The position numbers and the translations under genes are program-made. Under the pieces are notes generated by a model. It did not search any database, was not told the DNA's origin, and saw nothing but the letters and a program-made list of their open reading frames with translations. A stretch of DNA of 64,000 nucleotides. Origin: Kytococcus schroeteri. Lineage in GTDB: Bacteria; Actinomycetota; Actinomycetes; Actinomycetales; Dermatophilaceae. Below, piece by piece: positions 1-9,450 of the stretch. The first letter of the stretch is position 1; every line of letters begins with the position of its first letter. The stretch is taken from positions 48,566 to 112,565 of the forward strand of contig NZ_PKIZ01000007.1 in NCBI RefSeq assembly GCF_002847825.1, given 5' to 3'.

Positions 1-595
1 AGTGGGCGGCCGTGCCCGCCGTCGGCACGCCCCAGCGGCGCCCCGCCTCGAGGTTGGAGGTCGAGGCGAACCCGGCCACGTAGGCGGCGCGGGCGGCCGC
101 CACGGCGGAGCCCTCGGCGGTGCGCCGGCTACCCATCTCGATGCAGGGACGGTCGCCGGCCACGGCGGTCATGCGGCTGGCGGCCGAGGCGACGGCGCTG
201 TCGTGGTTGAGCATCGAGAGCGCGAGGGTCTCCAGCAGCACCCCCTCGGCGAAGGTGGACTCCACGACCATCAGCGGGGAGTGGCCGAAGTACAGCTCGC
301 CCTCGGGGTAACCGTGGACGTCCCCCGAGAAGCGGTAGCCCGCCAGCCACTCGAGGGTGGGCTCGTCCACCACCCGATGGGTGCGCAGGTGCTCCAGCTC
401 GGCCTCGCCGAAGGTGAAGTCCACCAGCGCCTCCAGGAAGCGCCCCGTGCCAGCCACGACGCCGTAGCGCCGGCCCTCGGGCAGCTTGCGGGCAAAGAGC
501 TCGAACACGCTGCGCCGGTGCGCGGCGCCGCTGCGCAGGGCGGCCTGCACCATCGTGAGCTCGTAGTGGTCGGTCAGCAGGGCGGTACTGGTCAC
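1..595 (-). CDS. pncB: Nicotinate phosphoribosyltransferase, N-terminal part (runs off the window)
   Basis: Catalyses the first step of the Preiss-Handler NAD salvage route: nicotinate plus PRPP gives nicotinate mononucleotide. About 198 residues are visible. The N-terminus has the family pattern TDHYELTMVQAAL close to the start, followed by FELFARKLPEGRRYGVVAG and, further on, GYRFSGDVHGYPEGELYF, as in actinobacterial PncB. The start is a GTG at 595 with no good Shine-Dalgarno; a TAGGGT hexamer lies 6 bases upstream, so the mRNA is probably leaderless. The C-terminal half, with the rest of the phosphoribosyl-binding region, lies outside the window. In many actinobacteria pncB stands divergently beside clpS; here purL lies between them. 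Confidence 0.9.
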   Translation of the reverse strand, partial: MTSTALLTDHYELTMVQAALRSGAAHRRSVFELFARKLPEGRRYGVVAGTGRFLEALVDFTFGEAELEHLRTHRVVDEPTLEWLAGYRFSGDVHGYPEGELYFGHSPLMVVESTFAEGVLLETLALSMLNHDSAVASAASRMTAVAGDRPCIEMGSRRTAEGSAVAAARAAYVAGFASTSNLEAGRRWGVPTAGTAAH

Positions 596-601
596 CGGCT
601 C

Positions 602-607
602 ACCCTA
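602..607 (-). promoter_or_regulatory. Probable -10 element of pncB
   Basis: On the minus strand this reads TAGGGT, 6 bases before the GTG start of pncB. The spacing fits transcription starting at or near the start codon. No clear -35 box is visible. Confidence 0.4.
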
Positions 608-670
608 TGCATGGGGCCCCGCACCACCGGGGGTGGTGCGGGGCCCGGGCAGGTGCTGGTCGGCCGGGGA

Positions 671-3600
671 TCAGCCGACCCAGGCGCGCGCGTTGCGGAA
701 CATGCGCAGCCACGGGCTGGCCTGGGCGGGGTCGCCGTCGCTCCAGGACATCTGCACGGTGCGCTGCACCCGCTCGGGGTGCGGCATCATCGCGGTGAAG
801 CGGCCGTCGGCGGTCGTGACGGCGGTGAGCCCCTCCGGCGAGCCGTTGGGGTTGGCCGGGTAACTGGTGGCCACCCGCCCGTGGTTGTCCACGTAGCGCG
901 CGGCGGCGACGACCTGCGAGGCGTCGCCCCGGGCCTCGAAGTTCGCCCGGCCCTCGCCGTGCGCCACCGCGATGGGCAGGCGCGAGCCGGCCATGCCGGT
1001 GAAGAAGACCGACGGGTTCTCCACGACCTCCACCATCGAGAGGCGTGCCTCGTACTGCTCGGAGAGGTTGCGGGTGAACCGCGGCCACGCCTCGGCGCCC
1101 GGGATGAGGTCGGCCAAGGCGGCGAACATCTGGCAGCCGTTGCAGATGCCCAGGCCGAAGGTGTCCTGACGCCCGAAGAAGGTGGCGAACTGTTCGGTGA
1201 GCCGCTCGTTGAACAGCACCGAGCGCGCCCAGCCCTCGCCGGCGCCCAGGGTGTCTCCGTACGAGAAGCCACCGCAGGCCACCAGGCCCGTGGTGTCGGC
1301 CAGGTCGAAGCGGCCGGTCTGCAGGTCGGTCATGTGCACGTCGTAGGTGTCGAAGCCCGCGCGGTCGAAGGCGAAGGCGGTCTCCACGTGCGAGTTCACG
1401 CCCTGCTCGCGCAGGACCGCCACCTTGGGCCGGGCGCCGAGGTTCAGGTAGGGCGCGGCCACGTCCTCGGCGGGGTCGAAGGAGGGCGCCACGTGCAGGC
1501 CGGGGTCGTCGTCGGCCCCGAAGGCGGCGTGCTCCTCGTCGGCACAGGCCGGGTTGTCGCGCAGGGCCGCGATGCGCCAGCTCACCTCGTCCCACACCTG
1601 GGCCAGCTCGTGCACGCCCTCGTCGAGGGCGGGCGCGCCGCCCAGCGTGACGCGCACCCGGCGCTCGGCGGTCGCGCGGCCGACCGTGGTCGAGACCTCG
1701 CCCAGCCCGTGGCGCGCCAGCAGCTCGAGCACCTCGTCGGAACGCCCTGCCGGGACGCCGAGCACCACACCGAGCTCCTCGGCGAACAGGGCGGCCACAT
1801 CGGCGACGTCGGCCTCCACGCCCACGGCACCGGCGAAGGCCATCTCGGCCAGGGTCGCCCACAGGCCGCCGTCCGAGCGGTCGTGGTAGGCCGTCACCAG
1901 GCCGGCCCCGCGCAGCTCGGTGAGCGCGGCGGCCAGACCCACCAGCAGCTGGGGGTCGTCCAGGTCCGGCACGGTGCCGCCGAACTCGCCGCGCACCTGC
2001 GCCAGCATCGAGCCGCCGAGGCGGTTGGCACCGCGGCCCAGGTCCACCAGCACCAGCTCGTCGTCGGCGTGCACCTGCGGGGTCCACGTGCCGCGCACGT
2101 CCTCCAGGGAGGCGAAGGCCGACACCACCAGCGAGACAGGGGAGACCACCTCGTGCTGGGTCCCGTCCTGCTCCCACTTGGTGCGCATCGACAGTGAGTC
2201 CTTGCCCACCGGCACCGAGACACCGAGTGCCGGGCACAGCTCCATGGCCACCGCCTGCACGGTGTCGTAGAGCGCGGCGTCCTCGCCGGGCTCGCCGCAG
2301 GCGGCCATCCAGTTGCAGGACAGCTTCACGCCGCGCAGGGTCACCGGCGCCGCGAGCAGGTTGGTGAGCGCCTCGCCCACGGCCATGCGGCCCGATGCGG
2401 GGCCGTCCACCGCCGCGAGCGGCATGCGCTCGCCACTGGCCATCGCCTGGCCGGACAGTCCCACCAGATCGCTCAGGGTGACGGCCACGTCGGCCACCGG
2501 CACCTGCCATGGGCCCACCATCTGGTCGCGGTGGCTCAGCCCGCCCACGGTGCGGTCGCCGATGGTGATGAGGAAGCGCTTGGAGGCCACGCTCGGGTGG
2601 CGCAGCACGTCGAGGGCCGCGCCGCGCAGCGCGTCACCGGTGAGCGACGCGGTGTCCAACGCGTCGGTGGAGCGCTGCACACGCTGCACGTCACGCAGCA
2701 TCTTCGGCGGCTTGCCCAGGAGCACCTCCATCGGCATGTCCACCGCGGTGTCCTCGGTCTGGTCTCCGCCGGCACCCGCGGCGCCGGTGACCACCAGCTG
2801 GCCGTCAGCGGTGGCCTCGCCGACCACGGCGAAGGGGCAGCGCTCGCGCTCGCAGAAGGCCGTGAAGCGCTCCAGGGAGTCCGGCGCGATGGCCAGCACG
2901 TAGCGCTCCTGGCTCTCGTTCGACCAGATCTCCTTGGGGGCCAGGCCGGACTCCTCCACGGGCACCGCGCCGAGGTCGAAGCGGGCGCCCAGCCCGGCGT
3001 CGTCGACCAGCTCGGGGAACGCGTTGCTCAGGCCGCCGGCGCCCACGTCGTGGATGGCCAGCACCGGGTTGTCCTCGCCCAGGCTCCAGCAGTGGTTGAT
3101 GACCTCCTGGGCGCGGCGCTCCATCTCCGGGTTTCCGCGCTGCACCGAGTCGAAGTCGAGCTCCACGGCGTTGGTGCCCGAGGCCATCGAGCTGGCGGCG
3201 CCACCGCCCATGCCGATGCGCATGCCCGGCCCGCCCAGCTGCACCAGCAGGGTGCCGGGGGCGAAGCGGACCTTCTCGGTCTGGCCGGCGCTGATGGCGC
3301 CCAGGCCGCCGGCGCTCATGATCGGCTTGTGGTAGCCGCGGCGGACGCCGTCCACGGTCTGCTCGTAGACGCGGAAGAAGCCGCCCAGACCGGGGCGCCC
3401 GAACTCGTTGTTGAAGGCGGCGGCGCCCAGCGGGCCCTCCACCATGATCTCCAGCGGGGTGGCGATGTGGTCCGGTGCGCTGGCCCCGCCGGCCTCCCAC
3501 GGCTCGTCGGTACCCGGCAGGTGCAGGTTGGAGACGGCGAAGCCGGTGAGCCCGGCCTTGGGGGCGCTGCCGCGACCGGTGGCGCCCTCGTCGCGGATCT

Positions 3601-4573
3601 CGCCACCGGCCCCGGTGGAGGCGCCGGGGAACGGGGAGATGGCGCTCGGGTGGTTGTGGGTCTCCACCTTCATGAGCACGTGCACCTCGTCCTCGCGCTC
3701 GGTGTAGCGGGAGGCGCCGGGCTGCTCGGGGAGCCAGCGGGTGATGCGGCCACCGGTCATGATCGAGGCGTTGTCCTTGTAGGCCACCACGGTGCCCTCG
3801 CCGGCCACGGCCTCGGTGTGCCGGATCATGCCGAACAGGCTCTTCTCCTGGGCCTGGCCGTCCACCACGAAGTCGGCGTTGAAGATCTTGTGGCGGCAGT
3901 GCTCGCTGTTGGCCTGGGCGAACATCATGAGCTCCACGTCGGTGGGGTTGCGCTCCAGGCGCGTGAAGGCCTCCACGAGGTAGTCCACCTCGTCCTCGCT
4001 GAGGGCCAGGCCCCAGGCGGCGTTGGCCTCCACGAGCGCCTCGCGGCCCCGCCCGGCGATGTCGACCCGCTCCATCGCGGCCCCCTCGCGCTCTGCGAAC
4101 AGGCCCGCCAGGTCGTCGGCCGAGACCAGCACGCTCTGGGTCATCCGGTCGTGCAGCACGGCGGCGCAGGCCAGCCACTGCTCGTCGGTGAGGGGCTCGG
4201 CGGTGGCCAGGCGGTACTCCGTCACCCGTTCGACGCGCTCCACCGCCAGCCCGCAGTTGTGTGCGATGTCGGTGGCCTTGCTCGCCCACGGGGAGATGGT
4301 GCCCAGGCGCGGGGCCACGAGCACCACGGCCGCGCTCCCGGAGGTGTCCTCGATGGCGGGCTCGCCGTAGGTGAGCAGCTCGCGCACCCGGCCGGCGGTG
4401 GCCTCGTCGAGCTCCGCGGTGGAGGCCACGAGGTGCAGGTACCGCGCCGTGACGCCCTCGATGCAGGGCACCACCTCGCGCAGCCGGCGCAGCAGCGCGG
4501 TGGCGCGGAAGTCGGAGAGGGCGGACCCGCCCGGGACGGTGGTCAGCACGAGGTCGTGCGGCAGCGCGGCCAT
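671..4573 (-). CDS. purL: Phosphoribosylformylglycinamidine synthase, long fused form (PurL plus glutaminase)
   Basis: Converts FGAR, glutamine and ATP to FGAM in purine synthesis. The protein is about 1,300 residues, the length of the single-chain gammaproteobacterial/eukaryotic-type enzyme. The central synthetase region contains NSEHCRHK and [19 protein letters not shown]. The C-terminal class I glutaminase domain has its nucleophile in GICNGCQ (Cys about 1144) and a His/Glu pair in MMPHPER (about 1264-1266). All three triad residues are present. The start chosen is the ATG at 4573, because AGGAG lies just upstream; an in-frame start 26 codons further up would extend a non-conserved leader. 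Many actinobacteria carry separate purS, purQ and a short purL instead. Here the long form sits between pncB and clpS, genes that are usually neighbours. Confidence 0.96.
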   Translation of the reverse strand: MAALPHDLVLTTVPGGSALSDFRATALLRRLREVVPCIEGVTARYLHLVASTAELDEATAGRVRELLTYGEPAIEDTSGSAAVVLVAPRLGTISPWASKATDIAHNCGLAVERVERVTEYRLATAEPLTDEQWLACAAVLHDRMTQSVLVSADDLAGLFAEREGAAMERVDIAGRGREALVEANAAWGLALSEDEVDYLVEAFTRLERNPTDVELMMFAQANSEHCRHKIFNADFVVDGQAQEKSLFGMIRHTEAVAGEGTVVAYKDNASIMTGGRITRWLPEQPGASRYTEREDEVHVLMKVETHNHPSAISPFPGASTGAGGEIRDEGATGRGSAPKAGLTGFAVSNLHLPGTDEPWEAGGASAPDHIATPLEIMVEGPLGAAAFNNEFGRPGLGGFFRVYEQTVDGVRRGYHKPIMSAGGLGAISAGQTEKVRFAPGTLLVQLGGPGMRIGMGGGAASSMASGTNAVELDFDSVQRGNPEMERRAQEVINHCWSLGEDNPVLAIHDVGAGGLSNAFPELVDDAGLGARFDLGAVPVEESGLAPKEIWSNESQERYVLAIAPDSLERFTAFCERERCPFAVVGEATADGQLVVTGAAGAGGDQTEDTAVDMPMEVLLGKPPKMLRDVQRVQRSTDALDTASLTGDALRGAALDVLRHPSVASKRFLITIGDRTVGGLSHRDQMVGPWQVPVADVAVTLSDLVGLSGQAMASGERMPLAAVDGPASGRMAVGEALTNLLAAPVTLRGVKLSCNWMAACGEPGEDAALYDTVQAVAMELCPALGVSVPVGKDSLSMRTKWEQDGTQHEVVSPVSLVVSAFASLEDVRGTWTPQVHADDELVLVDLGRGANRLGGSMLAQVRGEFGGTVPDLDDPQLLVGLAAALTELRGAGLVTAYHDRSDGGLWATLAEMAFAGAVGVEADVADVAALFAEELGVVLGVPAGRSDEVLELLARHGLGEVSTTVGRATAERRVRVTLGGAPALDEGVHELAQVWDEVSWRIAALRDNPACADEEHAAFGADDDPGLHVAPSFDPAEDVAAPYLNLGARPKVAVLREQGVNSHVETAFAFDRAGFDTYDVHMTDLQTGRFDLADTTGLVACGGFSYGDTLGAGEGWARSVLFNERLTEQFATFFGRQDTFGLGICNGCQMFAALADLIPGAEAWPRFTRNLSEQYEARLSMVEVVENPSVFFTGMAGSRLPIAVAHGEGRANFEARGDASQVVAAARYVDNHGRVATSYPANPNGSPEGLTAVTTADGRFTAMMPHPERVQRTVQMSWSDGDPAQASPWLRMFRNARAWVG

Positions 4574-4613
4574 GTCAGGGACTCCTGGGCAGGGGGCGGG
4601 ACGGGGCGGCGAC

Positions 4614-4619
4614 ATTCTA
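4614..4619 (-). promoter_or_regulatory. Probable -10 element of purL
   Basis: The minus strand reads TAGAAT about 40 bases before the purL ATG, leaving room for a short leader that carries the AGGAG ribosome site. No PurR-type operator is evident. Confidence 0.4.
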
Positions 4620-4683
4620 GGTCGCGGCCCCCACCCCTGTGCCGGGGCCACGGCGCCGGTGGGCGGGGACGCGCGCCGCTCTC

Positions 4684-4689
4684 TACAGT
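4684..4689 (+). promoter_or_regulatory. Probable -10 element of clpS
   Basis: TACAGT lies 6 bases before the GTG start of clpS. The purine stretch between them abuts the start codon and is too close to act as a Shine-Dalgarno, so leaderless initiation is likely. Confidence 0.4.
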
Positions 4690-4695
4690 GGGGGA

Positions 4696-5004
4696 GTGCC
4701 TGAACCTCATCACACCCCCGGCCTGTCCGATCCCGAGGGCTCCCTCGCGCTCGCCGGGCGTTCCGAGCTCGACGCGCCCTGGTACACGCTCGTCTGGAAC
4801 GACCCGGTCAACCTCATGAGCTACGTGACCTTCGTGCTCATGGACCACTTCGGCTACTCCCGGCACGTGGCCGAGGGGATGATGATGGACATCCACACCA
4901 AGGGCCGCTGCGTGGTCTCCACCGGCACCCGCGAGGCGATGGAGGTGGACACCCAGGCCATGCAGGAGTACGGCCTGTGGGCCACCTTCGGGCAGGACAC
5001 CTGA
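4696..5004 (+). CDS. clpS: ATP-dependent Clp protease adaptor ClpS
   Basis: N-recognin that binds N-degron substrates and delivers them to the ClpC/ClpA-ClpP protease in the cytoplasm. The 102-residue product has the conserved core [16 protein letters not shown], then the helix [19 protein letters not shown] and the motif [14 protein letters not shown]. The Asn-Asp-Pro-Val-Asn pocket, the Met of the hydrophobic pocket and the His of the alpha-helix are recognisable. The GTG at 4696 gives a length typical of actinobacterial ClpS with a short disordered N-terminus. Its stop overlaps the start of the DUF2017 gene (TGATG), so the two are translationally coupled. Confidence 0.95.
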   Translation: MPEPHHTPGLSDPEGSLALAGRSELDAPWYTLVWNDPVNLMSYVTFVLMDHFGYSRHVAEGMMMDIHTKGRCVVSTGTREAMEVDTQAMQEYGLWATFGQDT

Positions 5005-5720
5005 TGGCGCGCGCGTTCCGCTGGGAGGGCGACGCCGCGGTGGCGCACCTCGACGAGCTCGAGCTCGAGGCCCTCGCCGACGGCGCGACGGCCGTGATCA
5101 CCATCCTCGGGGAGGAGCCCGGGGCTGCCGTGACCGGGACCGATGCCGTGCTGCCCGAACTCTCCGGTGGCCCGACCTCCTCGGGAGGTGCCTCGGCCGA
5201 GGACGACCTGCACGCCCGCTTCGAGGCGCTCACCGCCGGCCTCACCCCGAGCGATCCCGAGCTCGCCGTCGACCCGGTGGACCCGGCCGAGCTCCACGGC
5301 GGCGACCCGGCCCTGTCCCGCCTGCTCCCCGCCGCGCACACCAGCGACGTGGCCGCGGCCCGGGACTTCGCCGCCCTGGCCCACGACGGCATCCGCGCCA
5401 CCAAGGTGGCCAACCTGCGGGCCCTCGTGGCGGCCTGCGAGCGGTCCCGGGAGTCCGGCGTCATGGCCCTGAACCCGCGCGAGGCCCGGCAGGTCATGGC
5501 CGCGTTCACCGACGTGCGCCTCGTACTGGCCGACCGGCTCGGCATCCACGAGGACCACGACGCCGAGCGCGTGGACGCCCAGACCTCCGAGCTCATCCGC
5601 GCCGTGGAGCGCGGGGAGACGCTCTCCGACGCCGACGAGGTGGCCCTGCAGCTGGGCATCCACCACGGCTTCGTCGGGTGGATGCAGGAGACCCTCGTGG
5701 AGGCCCTGCTGCGGCACTGA
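5004..5720 (+). CDS. DUF2017 domain protein, partner gene of clpS
   Basis: Protein of 238 residues, starting [20 protein letters not shown] and matching the DUF2017 family by sequence character and position. It is cytoplasmic, acidic, mostly helical and has no signal peptide or membrane segment. Its biochemical role is unknown. The start is the ATG at 5004 that overlaps the clpS stop; this coupling and the conserved adjacency to clpS in actinobacteria suggest a job connected with Clp-mediated proteolysis. The stretch around residues 50-80 is Pro/Gly/Ser-rich and probably a flexible linker between an N-terminal domain and a C-terminal helical region. Confidence 0.85.
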   Translation: MARAFRWEGDAAVAHLDELELEALADGATAVITILGEEPGAAVTGTDAVLPELSGGPTSSGGASAEDDLHARFEALTAGLTPSDPELAVDPVDPAELHGGDPALSRLLPAAHTSDVAAARDFAALAHDGIRATKVANLRALVAACERSRESGVMALNPREARQVMAAFTDVRLVLADRLGIHEDHDAERVDAQTSELIRAVERGETLSDADEVALQLGIHHGFVGWMQETLVEALLRH

Positions 5721-5749
5721 CCGGCCGGGGACGAGGGGGCCGGCTGCCC

Positions 5750-5755
5750 TAGGCT
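5750..5755 (+). promoter_or_regulatory. Probable -10 element of gltX
   Basis: TAGGCT lies 9 bases before the gltX ATG. A GGAGCC purine patch is also present, so both leaderless and very short-leader starts are possible. Confidence 0.4.
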
Positions 5756-5764
5756 GGAGCCACC

Positions 5765-7345
5765 ATGACTGCAGCCCCTGACCAGACCGTCGCACCCGCC
5801 GCCCACGCCTCCGAGCACGCCGAGGCCACCGGCTCGGACGTGCGCGTCCGCTTCTGCCCCAGCCCCACCGGAACGCCCCACGTGGGCCTGGCCCGCACCG
5901 CCCTGTTCAACTGGGCGTACGCCCGCCACACCGGCGGCAAGCTCGTCTTCCGCCTGGAGGACACCGACGCCGCCCGCGACTCCGAGGAGTCCGCCCAGGG
6001 CATCCACGACATGCTCGAGTGGCTGGGTCTCACCCCCGACGAGGGTGTCCGTGAGGGTGGCCCGTACGCGCCCTACCGCCAGAGCGAGCGCCACGACCAC
6101 CACGCCGAGGTGGCCCGCAAGCTGCTCGAGGCCGGCTACGCCTACGAGTCCTTCTCCACCCCCGAGGAGGTGGAGGAACGCCACAAGGCGGCCGGCCGCG
6201 ACCCCAAGCTGGGCTACGACAACTTCGACCGGGAGCTCACGCAGGAGCAGAAGGACGCCTTCCGTGCCGAGGGGCGTGAGCCGGTGCTGCGCCTGCGCAT
6301 GCCGGACGAGGACATCACCTTCACCGACATGGTGCGCGGCGAGGTGACCTTCCCGGCCGGCCAGATCCCGGACTACGTCATCGTCCGCGGCAACGGTGTG
6401 CCGCTGTACACGCTGGTCAACCCGGTGGACGACGCCGCGATGCGGATCACCCACGTCATCCGCGGCGAGGACCTGCTGAGCAGCACCCCGCGGCAGATCG
6501 CGCTCTACCGCGCGCTCATCGCCATCGGCGAGGCGGAGCAGGTGCCCACCTTCGGCCACCTCCCGCTGGTGCTGGGCAACGGCACCAAGAAGCTCTCCAA
6601 GCGCGACCCGGAGGCCAACCTCTTCCTCCACCGCGACCGGGGCTTCGTGCGCGAGGGCATGATCAACTACCTGGCCCTGCTCGGCTGGTCGATCGGGGGC
6701 GACCGCGACCTGTTCACCCCCGAGGAGCTCGTCGAGGCCTTCGACGTGCACGCCGTGAACCCCAACCCGGCGCGCTGGGACCAGAAGAAGGCCGAGTCCA
6801 TCAACGGCGACCACCTGCGCCAGCTGGAGCTGGGTGACTTCACCGGCCGGATGCTGCCCTACCTGCAGGACGCGGGGGTGCTGCCGGACCGTCCCTCGAT
6901 GGGGGAGCTGGCACGCCTCAAGGACGTGGCCGAGCTGGTGCAGACCCGTGTGCCGGTGCTCAGCGAGACCGTGCCGCTGGTGCGGCCTTTCTTCGTGGAT
7001 GACGAGGCGCTGGAGCGGGACGAGGCCGCCGTGGCGGGCCTCAAGGAGGACGCGCCGCAGGTGCTGGAGGCCGCCGTGGCCGCTCTGGAGCAGCTGCCGG
7101 ACACCCCGGCGGTCTCCCTGGGGGAGGACGGCGACGGTCCGCGCTGGGTGACGGCCGACATCGAGGCCACGCTGCGCGAGGCGCTGCTCGACGGGATGGG
7201 CCTGAAGCCCAAGGTGGCGTTCACGCCTCTGCGCGTGGCCCTGAGCGGCGCGAAGGTCTCGCCGCCGCTGTTCGAGTCGATGGAGATCCTGGGTCGTCCG
7301 TCGACGCTCGCACGCCTGCGCTCCCTTCGGGGGCAGCTGGCCTGA
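5765..7345 (+). CDS. gltX: Glutamyl-tRNA synthetase
   Basis: Class I aminoacyl-tRNA synthetase that charges tRNA-Glu, and in organisms without GlnRS also tRNA-Gln before amidation by GatCAB. Length is 526 residues. The HIGH-type signature is [10 protein letters not shown] (about residues 32-41) and the KMSKS-type signature is KKLSKRD (about 275-281). A 25-residue Ala/Glu-rich leader precedes the Rossmann fold and is somewhat longer than usual. Immediately downstream lie tRNA-Gln and tRNA-Glu genes, a linkage frequent in actinobacteria. A strong hairpin at 7357-7389 ends the transcript. Whether the enzyme is discriminating cannot be read from sequence alone. Confidence 0.97.
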   Translation: MTAAPDQTVAPAAHASEHAEATGSDVRVRFCPSPTGTPHVGLARTALFNWAYARHTGGKLVFRLEDTDAARDSEESAQGIHDMLEWLGLTPDEGVREGGPYAPYRQSERHDHHAEVARKLLEAGYAYESFSTPEEVEERHKAAGRDPKLGYDNFDRELTQEQKDAFRAEGREPVLRLRMPDEDITFTDMVRGEVTFPAGQIPDYVIVRGNGVPLYTLVNPVDDAAMRITHVIRGEDLLSSTPRQIALYRALIAIGEAEQVPTFGHLPLVLGNGTKKLSKRDPEANLFLHRDRGFVREGMINYLALLGWSIGGDRDLFTPEELVEAFDVHAVNPNPARWDQKKAESINGDHLRQLELGDFTGRMLPYLQDAGVLPDRPSMGELARLKDVAELVQTRVPVLSETVPLVRPFFVDDEALERDEAAVAGLKEDAPQVLEAAVAALEQLPDTPAVSLGEDGDGPRWVTADIEATLREALLDGMGLKPKVAFTPLRVALSGAKVSPPLFESMEILGRPSTLARLRSLRGQLA

Positions 7346-7356
7346 CGCGGATCTCG

Positions 7357-7389
7357 CGACGGGGGACGGCCGATTGGCGTCCCCCGTCG
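7357..7389 (+). terminator. Hairpin after gltX
   Basis: Perfect 12-bp inverted repeat CGACGGGGGACG with a 9-base loop, 11 bases after the gltX stop. There is no T-run, as is common for terminators in GC-rich actinobacteria. It separates gltX from the tRNA genes, which therefore need their own promoter; a TAAGGT at 7398-7403 is a candidate. Confidence 0.6.
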
Positions 7390-7488
7390 GAGTTGTGTAA
7401 GGTATCGCCTCGGTTCGCCCCGCTGGGGAGAGCCGCTCACGACAGGTGAGGGAGCCCTCGGGTTCACCGATCTTGGCGCGAGAACCCT

Positions 7489-7560
7489 TGGGGTATGGTG
7501 TAATTGGCAGCACGAGTGATTCTGGTTCATTTAGTCTAGGTTCGAGTCCTGGTACCCCAG
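7489..7560 (+). tRNA. tRNA-Gln (CTG)
   Basis: Cloverleaf folds by eye: acceptor TGGGGTA pairs with TACCCCA, the D-loop contains AATTGGCA, the anticodon arm AGTGA/TCATT encloses the loop TTCTGGT with anticodon CTG, and the T-arm contains GGTTCGAGTCC. The discriminator base is G and CCA is encoded at 7561-7563. The gene matches the usual bacterial tRNA-Gln pattern and lies next to gltX. Confidence 0.95.
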
Positions 7561-7648
7561 CCAGCAGCACGAGGAGATCTTCGGATCACCGAGATGCTGC
7601 AGAGGGCAAGCCCTTGTGGTAGAGTCCTCCAGTCGCAAAGAGCGACAC

Positions 7649-7721
7649 GGCCCCGTTGTGTAGCGGCCTAGCACGCCGCCCTCTCAAGGCGGTAGCGCGG
7701 GTTCAAATCCCGTCGGGGCTA
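7649..7721 (+). tRNA. tRNA-Glu (CTC)
   Basis: Acceptor GGCCCCG pairs with CGGGGCT (first pair G-T), the anticodon stem CCGCC/GGCGG encloses CTCTCAA with anticodon CTC, and the T-arm contains GGGTTCAAATCCC. The discriminator is A; a full CCA is not encoded. TAGAGT at 7620-7625 is a plausible own -10 element. A long hairpin follows directly. Confidence 0.95.
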
Positions 7722-7726
7722 CAGTT

Positions 7727-7762
7727 CAGAAGGACCCCGGTCTTCGGACCGGGGTCCTTCTG
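7727..7762 (+). terminator. Strong hairpin after tRNA-Glu
   Basis: Perfect 16-bp stem, left arm CAGAAGGACCCCGGTC, closed by a TTCG tetraloop, starting 5 bases after the tRNA. It is the most stable hairpin near the tRNA genes and ends in CTTCTG rather than a T-run. Confidence 0.75.
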
Positions 7763-7808
7763 CATGTCCGGGTGATGCCTGTCCGGGGGAGGAGTCGTCC
7801 GACGGGGC

Positions 7809-7838
7809 GGCCGACCCTGGGTGCACCCAGGGTCGGCC
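7809..7838. repeat. 30-bp perfect palindrome upstream of the HU gene
   Basis: A fully self-complementary 30-base sequence with centre GGGTGCACCC and outer arms GGCCGACC/GGTCGGCC. It can form a 13-bp hairpin with a TGCA loop. It lies between the tRNA terminator and the HU-like gene. It could be a second terminator, a regulator site or part of the HU leader. The rest of 7763-8013 shows no gene. Confidence 0.7.
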
Positions 7839-8013
7839 AGAGGTGGCCCGAGCACCGGGCGCGTGGCCCCCGTCACGTCCGCGAGCGGGTTTGGTCACGG
7901 CTCGATTTCAGTTTCCCCGGGGGCTTGGTCAGGCGCCGATCGGGTGTCACAGTTCCCCACGAAGGGGGCTCACGGTCCCCGTCCCACACACCCTCTGACC
8001 GAAAGGGCGCGCC

Positions 8014-8334
8014 ATGAACAAAGCGGACCTGGCCACCATCCTCGAGCCCGTCGTGGGTAGCCACCACGCGGCCTCGCGGGCGGTCGACACCCTCGTCGAC
8101 GCGATGATCCGTGAGGTGGCGGCCGGGGGGACGGTGACGCTCACGGGGTTCGGCACCTTCGAGCGCGTGGTGCGTGCCCCGCGCACGGGGCGCAACCCCC
8201 GCACGGGCGACGTGGTCCGCATCGAGGCCACGGCCGGCCCCCGCTTCCGGCCCAGCCCCACCTTCCGCAAGTTCGTGGCCGACCCGGACTCGCTGCCCGC
8301 CGCGGGCCTGGCCGGGGGGCGCACCCGCCGCTGA
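8014..8334 (+). CDS. hup: HU family nucleoid DNA-binding protein
   Basis: Histone-like protein that bends and compacts DNA. The 106-residue product begins MNKADLATILEPVVGSHHAA and contains the HU core GGTVTLTGFGTFERVVRAPRTGRNPRTGDVV, here summarised as the conserved GFGTFE strand followed by the RTGRNPRTG arm that inserts into the minor groove. It ends in a short basic tail (GGRTRR) rather than the long Lys/Ala-rich tail of mycobacterial HupB. The ATG at 8014 is preceded by GAAAGGG at a workable distance. Arg has largely replaced Lys, fitting the high GC content. Confidence 0.93.
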   Translation: MNKADLATILEPVVGSHHAASRAVDTLVDAMIREVAAGGTVTLTGFGTFERVVRAPRTGRNPRTGDVVRIEATAGPRFRPSPTFRKFVADPDSLPAAGLAGGRTRR

Positions 8335-8372
8335 CCGCCTCGGACGGGCCGTGGACGAGCGGGCGGAGCACG

Positions 8373-8378
8373 TAGGCT
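8373..8378 (+). promoter_or_regulatory. Probable -10 element of gpsA
   Basis: TAGGCT about 36 bases before the gpsA ATG. Unlike several neighbours, gpsA has a leader with a strong GGAGGAG ribosome site. Confidence 0.4.
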
Positions 8379-8414
8379 GACCCTCGATCCCGACCCGACC
8401 CGTGGAGGAGCACG

Positions 8415-9416
8415 ATGACGCGCGCCGCCGTCCTTGGAGCTGGCAGCTGGGGCACGGCCTTCGCCCAGGTGCTCGCCGATGCTGGCACCGAGGTGGTGCT
8501 CTGGGGGCGTCGCGCCGAGCTCGTGGAGGCGGTGAACGCCGACCACCGCAACGAGCAGTACCTGCCCGGGCACACCCTGCCGGAGTCGCTGCGGGCCACG
8601 GCCGACGCCGCCGAGGCGTGCCGCGGGGCGGACGTCGTGGTGCTCGCGGTGCCCTCGCAGACCCTCCGCGACAACCTCGTGGAGTGGGCGCCGCTCATCC
8701 CGGCCGACGCGACCGTGGTCTCGCTCATGAAGGGAATCGAGCTGGGCTCCGGCCTGCGGATGAGTCAGGTCGTCAGCCAGGCCGCCGGCATCGACCCGGA
8801 GCGGGTGGCGGTGCTCTCCGGCCCCAACCTGGCGCGCGAGATCGTGCAGCGGCAGCCCTCGGCCAGCGTCGTGGCCTGCACGGACGCGGCACGCGCGGAC
8901 GCCGTCGCCGAGGCGTGCGACGCGCCCTACTTCCGCCCCTACACCTCCTCCGACGTGCTGGGCGCCGAGGTGGGCGGTGCGGTGAAGAACGTGGTGGCCC
9001 TGGCCGTGGGGATGGCCCAGGGGATGGGTTACGGCGACAACACCTCGGCCATGCTCATCACCCGGGGACTGGCCGAGATCACCCGTCTGGGCACGGCCCT
9101 GGGAGCCGACCCCACGACCTTCCTCGGCCTGGCGGGGGCGGGGGACCTCGTGGCCACCTGCTCCAGCTCCCTCTCGCGCAACCACCAGGTGGGCACCCGT
9201 CTGGGGCAGGGCGAGTCCCTGGAGGAGGTGCTCGCCTCGCAGAGCCAGGTGGCCGAGGGAGTGAAGTCCTGCCGCTCCATCCAGGCCCTGGCCGAGCAGC
9301 ACGGCATCCCGATGCCGATCGTGCAGGCCGTGGTGGGAGTGGTGCACGAGGGGGTCTCCGTGGAGGAGACCGCGCACCGCCTCATGGCGCGGGTCCGCAA
9401 GGCCGAGAGGTACTGA
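8415..9416 (+). CDS. gpsA: Glycerol-3-phosphate dehydrogenase [NAD(P)+]
   Basis: Reduces dihydroxyacetone phosphate to sn-glycerol 3-phosphate, the backbone for phospholipids. Length 333 residues, typical. The Rossmann dinucleotide motif GAGSWGTA is at about residues 8-15. The catalytic Lys lies in [19 protein letters not shown] near residue 190. The C-terminal helical domain contains [14 protein letters not shown] and SRNHQVG. The ATG at 8415 has GGAGGAG 6 bases upstream. ddl follows 34 bases later with its own promoter-like hexamer. Confidence 0.97.
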   Translation: MTRAAVLGAGSWGTAFAQVLADAGTEVVLWGRRAELVEAVNADHRNEQYLPGHTLPESLRATADAAEACRGADVVVLAVPSQTLRDNLVEWAPLIPADATVVSLMKGIELGSGLRMSQVVSQAAGIDPERVAVLSGPNLAREIVQRQPSASVVACTDAARADAVAEACDAPYFRPYTSSDVLGAEVGGAVKNVVALAVGMAQGMGYGDNTSAMLITRGLAEITRLGTALGADPTTFLGLAGAGDLVATCSSSLSRNHQVGTRLGQGESLEEVLASQSQVAEGVKSCRSIQALAEQHGIPMPIVQAVVGVVHEGVSVEETAHRLMARVRKAERY

Positions 9417-9436
9417 TGCGGTCCGCGCGGGTTGAG

Positions 9437-9442
9437 TACGAT
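9437..9442 (+). promoter_or_regulatory. Probable -10 element of ddl
   Basis: TACGAT lies 8 bases before the ddl ATG, with no Shine-Dalgarno between them; leaderless initiation is likely. Confidence 0.4.
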
Positions 9443-9450
9443 CCTGCGCG

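Noticed and set aside
2..2197. A 731-codon plus-strand open frame opposite pncB and purL
   Set aside because: Antisense to well-supported enzymes, His/Gly/Val-rich with no domain.
4838..7570. A 910-codon minus-strand open frame opposite DUF2017 and gltX
   Set aside because: Antisense shadow; it even runs through the tRNA-Gln gene.
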